Shown in pieces: positions 60,932-64,000 of a DNA stretch of 64,000 bases (position 1 is its first letter; each line of letters begins with the position of its first letter). This stretch comes from Prosthecomicrobium sp. N25 (GTDB lineage: Bacteria > Pseudomonadota > Alphaproteobacteria > Rhizobiales > Ancalomicrobiaceae). The stretch spans positions 1 to 64,000 of the forward strand of contig NZ_JBBCAT010000003.1 of the NCBI RefSeq assembly GCF_037203705.1, in the 5' to 3' direction. The notes beneath the pieces are model-generated. The model worked only from the letters and a program-made list of their open reading frames with translations, was not told the origin of the DNA and ran no database searches. The translations under genes were made by a program, and so were the position numbers.

Positions 60932-61264
60932 ATGCTGAAACGCTCCTTCACCGCCGTCGTCGAGCGCAACGTCACCGTCGAGGGACGTCTGGAGACCGAA
61001 CCCTACGAGACAGGCTGGGCCGGCGAGGCGCGCTGGTTCGTGCATGTGCTGGCGGCCGACGCCGACACGGTCCTGCGGATCGCCTCGGAGATCTCGCCGG
61101 ACGGACTGACCTGGTGCGCGCATGAGGCCGATCCCGTCAGCCGGCGGGGCCCGGGCCTCGTCAGCCTGCCCCTGACGATGGTCGGTCCGTGGCAGCGCCT
61201 GGTCCTGACGACGGAGCCGGCCGCACCCATCAAGGTGATCGTCTATCTCACGCTCAGGGAGTGA
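60932..61264 (+). CDS. Small beta-rich protein of ABC operon, unknown function
   Basis: Protein of 110 residues (MLKRSFTAVVERNVTVEGRL start) with alternating hydrophobic strands (EARWFVHVLAADADTVLRIA, WQRLVLTTEPAAPIKVIVYL), suggesting a small beta sandwich. A GTG at 60923 overlapping the previous stop is an alternative start. The next gene begins six bases after its stop. No family is recognised; it probably works with the preceding 308-residue protein. Confidence 0.55.
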   Translation: MLKRSFTAVVERNVTVEGRLETEPYETGWAGEARWFVHVLAADADTVLRIASEISPDGLTWCAHEADPVSRRGPGLVSLPLTMVGPWQRLVLTTEPAAPIKVIVYLTLRE

Positions 61265-61269
61265 CCGGC

Positions 61270-62181
61270 ATGACGCGGCGGCGCGCCTGGTCGGCGCCGA
61301 ACGAGCCTCAGCCGTTCCTTTTCTTCGTCCTGAACTCGCCGGCGATCCTCCTTCTGGCTGCGCTGGTTCTGTATCCGATCGTCTATTCGTTCTGGTTGTC
61401 CCTGCACGCCTACAATCTGCGCCAGCCCAACCGTGTCCGGTTCATTGGCCTCGACAACTATGCCACGGTGCTTTCCAGCGACCAGTTCTGGAGCGCGGCG
61501 GGAAACACGGCGATCTTCTGCATCGCCTCGATCAGCCTGACGGTGACGCTCGGCACCCTGCTGGCGCTGCTCCTCAATGAACCGTTCCCCGGGCGCGGCA
61601 TCCTGCGCGCGGTGATGCTCCTGCCTTGGGCGATCCCGCCGGTCGTCAACGGTCTGATCTGGCAATGGCTCCTCGACGGCCAGCACGGCCTCATCAACGC
61701 GCTGCTTGTCGGCGGCGGCCTGCTCGCCGAGCCGCAGGCCTGGCTCAGCAAGACCTCGACCGCCATGCCGGCGCTGATCCTGGCGCAGGTCTGGAACCAT
61801 GTTCCGTTCGTGGCGGTCGTCATGCTGGCGGCCTTGCAAACGGTGCCGGGCGAACTCTACGACGCCGCCCGGCTCGAGGGCGCGAACCTGCTGCAGCGTT
61901 TCCGATATGTCACATTGCCCTGGTTGTCCCATGCACTGCTGCTCGTCCTGGTCACGCAAACCATGGTGGCGCTCAGGACCTTCGACATCATCTACGTGCT
62001 GACCGGCGGCGGGCCCGGCAGCGCCACGACGGTGATTGCCTGGCTGACCTACGTCACCACCTTCAACCTCACCGATTTCGGGCGCGGCAACGCCTACGCC
62101 TACATCATCGCGCTGATCACGATGAGCCTGTCGCTCCTCTATATCCGCCTGTTGTGGAAGCGCGGGGAGATCGGCCGATGA
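61270..62181 (+). CDS. ABC sugar transporter permease (MalF/UgpA type)
   Basis: Permease of 303 residues with six helices. NSPAILLLAALVLYPIVYSFWL is the usual first helix of CUT1 permeases, LLPWAIPPVVNGLIWQWLLD is typical of the core, and the EAA loop is YDAARLEGANLLQRFRYVTLPW. ATG at 61270. It pairs with the following gene, which it overlaps by ATGA, to form the transmembrane pore. Confidence 0.92.
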   Translation: MTRRRAWSAPNEPQPFLFFVLNSPAILLLAALVLYPIVYSFWLSLHAYNLRQPNRVRFIGLDNYATVLSSDQFWSAAGNTAIFCIASISLTVTLGTLLALLLNEPFPGRGILRAVMLLPWAIPPVVNGLIWQWLLDGQHGLINALLVGGGLLAEPQAWLSKTSTAMPALILAQVWNHVPFVAVVMLAALQTVPGELYDAARLEGANLLQRFRYVTLPWLSHALLLVLVTQTMVALRTFDIIYVLTGGGPGSATTVIAWLTYVTTFNLTDFGRGNAYAYIIALITMSLSLLYIRLLWKRGEIGR

Positions 62182-63068
62182 TTGGTCTCCTCGGCGCCGA
62201 GCGCATCCGGACCGGCCTGTTGATGCTGGCGGGACTCTTCTTCTTCATATTCCTGTTCGGTCCGGTCTACTGGATGGTGGTGACCAGCCTGATGACCGAG
62301 ACCGAGATGCTCGCCGCGCCGCCGCATTTCGTCCCGCGGGAGCCGACCCTGAGGAACTACCTGACCTTCCTCGGCCAGGGCGACCCGGACTATCTCAAGA
62401 TCGCCTACAACCGCGCTCCCGCGGTCTTCGACATCGCACCGGCACTGAAGAACAGCCTCGTCATCGCAATCACGGTGGCGCTCCTCAACATCATCATCGC
62501 GACGCCTGCGGCCTATGCCTTCGCGCGCCTGAACGTTCGCGCGAGCCTCCTGGTGCTGATGGGCTACCTGGCCATCCGGATGATTCCGCCGATCATGATC
62601 GTGGTGCCCCTCTTCCTGATCATGCGAAATCTGGACCTGATCGACACGCTGCTGTCCCTCGTTATGGTCTATTGCTTCTTCACGGTGCCCTTCTCGATCT
62701 GGATCCTGCAATCCTACTTCAAGGCCATGCCTGCCGAACTGGAGGACTCGGCGCTGATCGACGGGTGCTCGCGCTGGCAATCGGTCCGCTATGTGCTCCT
62801 GCCGCTTGCGAGGCCCGGCCTGACCTGCGTCGCCATCCTGTCCTTCATGAGCTGCTGGAGCGAGTTCCTGTTCGCCGTCGTCTTCTCCAAGACGCCGGCG
62901 AGCAAGACGCTGACCGTGGTGGCGGCCAGCTTCGCCGACACCGCGGCGATCCAGTTCGACTACGTCATGACGGCCGGCGTGCTGACCGCCCTGCCACCGT
63001 TCTTCCTGGCCCTGTTCTTCCAGCGCTACATCGTCGGCGGCCTGGCCGCCGGTGCGGTGAAGGGGTAG
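62178..63068 (+). CDS. ABC sugar transporter permease (MalG/UgpE type)
   Basis: Second permease, 296 residues, six helices. FLFGPVYWMVVTSLMTETEM is the MalG-type opening, PAAYAFARLNVRA a core landmark, and the EAA loop reads LEDSALIDGCSRWQSVRYVLLPLARPG. It has a longer periplasmic insert (LGQGDPDYLKIAYNRAPAVF) between helices 1 and 2. The start overlaps the stop of the first permease; the aldo/keto reductase gene follows by three bases. Confidence 0.92.
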   Translation: MIGLLGAERIRTGLLMLAGLFFFIFLFGPVYWMVVTSLMTETEMLAAPPHFVPREPTLRNYLTFLGQGDPDYLKIAYNRAPAVFDIAPALKNSLVIAITVALLNIIIATPAAYAFARLNVRASLLVLMGYLAIRMIPPIMIVVPLFLIMRNLDLIDTLLSLVMVYCFFTVPFSIWILQSYFKAMPAELEDSALIDGCSRWQSVRYVLLPLARPGLTCVAILSFMSCWSEFLFAVVFSKTPASKTLTVVAASFADTAAIQFDYVMTAGVLTALPPFFLALFFQRYIVGGLAAGAVKG

Positions 63069-63071
63069 GCC

Positions 63072-63989
63072 ATGATCCGCCTGCCCGAGATCGGCGTCGG
63101 CTGCGCGGCGCTCTCGATCGTCTCGCCGGAGACCGGTGACGAGGCCGCCGTCGAATTGCTCGTCCGCGCCTATGACCATGGGATCCGCTACTTCGACGTC
63201 GCGCCGCTCTACGGCGGCGGGCGCGGCGAGGTTCTGCTGGGCCGGGCGCTCGGGCGAATGGGCGGCCCGGTCGCGGTCTCCACCAAGGTCGGCTATGCCG
63301 GCGCGATCCCCTACGGCGGCCGCCAGGCGCCGGAAGATCGGCGCAAGGACTTCTCGCCGGATGCGATCGAGCGGGGCGTCATCGAGAGCCTGCGACGGCT
63401 CGGTCGCGATGTCCTCGACATTCTCTATCTGCACGATCCGCCCGCCGATCTCCACGACATCGAAGGCGGAGCCCTGCCCAGGATCGAGCGATTGCGCGAG
63501 CAAGGCCTGATCCGGGCCATCGGCGTCGGCACGTCGAACGCCGCAACCGCCCAGGCCGTGCTCGAGCGGCTGCCGCTCGAGGTCCTCCTGCTCGCCGGGC
63601 GCTTCACACTCATTGACCGGACCGGCGCCGGTGTGGTGGCGCGATGCCATGCCATGGGGGTTTCGCTGGTCGTCGGCGGCGTCTTCAATTCCGGCCTGCT
63701 CGCCGCAGCGCGGCCGGCGGCCGGCGGCAGCTTCGACTACGGACCGGCGCCCGAACCCATGATCGCCAGGGCGGTGGCTGCGGAGCGGATCTGCAAAGCC
63801 GCCGGAATCCCGCTCAAGGCGGCCGCCTTGCAATTCGCCCGCCGCCAACCGGGCGTGGCCACGACATTGCTCGGACCGCGCACCCGCGGCGAACTGGACG
63901 ACCTGATGGCGCTCCTGGCGCTGCCGGTTCCGCGATCGCTTTGGAGCGAACTCGACCGGATCGGGGCGGGAGGCGACCCGCCGTGTTGA
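63072..63989 (+). CDS. Aldo/keto reductase, D-threo-aldose 1-dehydrogenase-like
   Basis: AKR of 305 residues. The barrel opens with IGVGCAALSI and shows the catalytic Tyr in YFDVAPLYGGGRGEVLLGRAL, the Lys in VAVSTKVGY, the His in ILYLHDPPADL and the NADP-site segment late (TTLLGPRTRGELDDL). The GRG-E-LLG variant resembles D-threo-aldose or L-fucose dehydrogenases that oxidise sugars to lactones. Directly after the permease and overlapping the next gene start, it probably performs the first catabolic step on the imported sugar. Confidence 0.88.
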   Translation: MIRLPEIGVGCAALSIVSPETGDEAAVELLVRAYDHGIRYFDVAPLYGGGRGEVLLGRALGRMGGPVAVSTKVGYAGAIPYGGRQAPEDRRKDFSPDAIERGVIESLRRLGRDVLDILYLHDPPADLHDIEGGALPRIERLREQGLIRAIGVGTSNAATAQAVLERLPLEVLLLAGRFTLIDRTGAGVVARCHAMGVSLVVGGVFNSGLLAAARPAAGGSFDYGPAPEPMIARAVAAERICKAAGIPLKAAALQFARRQPGVATTLLGPRTRGELDDLMALLALPVPRSLWSELDRIGAGGDPPC

Positions 63990-64000
63990 TCGACACCCAT
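63983..64000 (+). CDS. Start of an amidohydrolase-like gene (partial, cut by window edge)
   Basis: The last bases, GTG TTG ATC GAC ACC CAT, read (M)LIDTH, the start of amidohydrolase-family enzymes whose HxH metal motif follows immediately. GTG at 63983 or TTG at 63986 overlaps the reductase stop. After an aldose dehydrogenase, a lactonase such as L-fuconolactonase would be expected, and that family begins this way. Only six codons are visible. Confidence 0.45.

Overview
The window is high-GC DNA (roughly 68-70% by eye) with dense, often ATGA-overlapping genes. A carA gene divergent from a GatB/YqeY gene, a dnaG-rpoD pair with an alphaproteobacterial-style RpoD, a FixNOQP (cbb3) oxidase, a HlyU-type protein and a lysidine-type tRNA-Ile point to an alphaproteobacterium, most likely Hyphomicrobiales (Rhizobiales). 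No species can be named from the sequence alone.

Layout. (1) 274-9977: a phosphonatase operon on the minus strand (TauE-like transporter, ureohydrolase, FAD amine oxidoreductase, PhnX) diverges from a PotABCD-type ABC importer plus a class-III aminotransferase on the plus strand, which suggests uptake and breakdown of an amine, guanidine or aminophosphonate compound. A perfect 14-bp stem-loop follows the binding-protein gene. (2) 9996-17607: methyltransferase, YpfJ-type zinc peptidase, carA, GatB/YqeY and three different sulfotransferase-like genes. (3) 18220-22629: a periplasmic copper-handling operon (His-rich peptide, lipoprotein, TolC-like factor, multicopper oxidase, cupredoxin, CusF-like protein). 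(4) 22725-28022: ccoNOQP with three further membrane genes, divergent from an NsrR-like Rrf2 regulator. (5) 28023-31399: AI-2E-type permease and decayed genes. (6) 31400-40902: core genes (rpoD, dnaG, HlyU, Uma2, hotdog thioesterase, RlpA, SIMPL) ending at tRNA-Ile2(CAU).

(7) 40903-57777 looks like an accessory island beside the tRNA. It has IS3 remnants, a LysR/MFS pair, a lasso-peptide cluster, a second LysR remnant, a 1236-residue secreted protein with an unusual His/Arg/Ser 13-residue repeat and its coupled partner gene, two small secreted proteins, and IS3, IS66 and TPR-gene remnants. The lasso cluster (44305-49255, minus strand) reads small membrane protein - ABC exporter (D) - precursor (A) - cyclase (C) - RRE/protease (B). 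The 59-residue precursor carries the Tyr(-17)/Pro(-14)/Met(-12) leader signature, a Gly1...Asp9 ring and two cysteines in the tail, one of them the C-terminal residue. This is the most interesting system seen here.

(8) 57749-64000: a GntR/FCD regulator with a perfect CTTGTATACAAG operator and a sugar-type ABC operon (Tat-exported binding protein, two non-transport proteins, two permeases, an aldo/keto reductase and the start of an amidohydrolase). It is probably a catabolic operon for a fucose-like or related sugar or sugar acid; the import ATPase is not in the window.

All functions are assigned by motif recognition and context; no database search was run.
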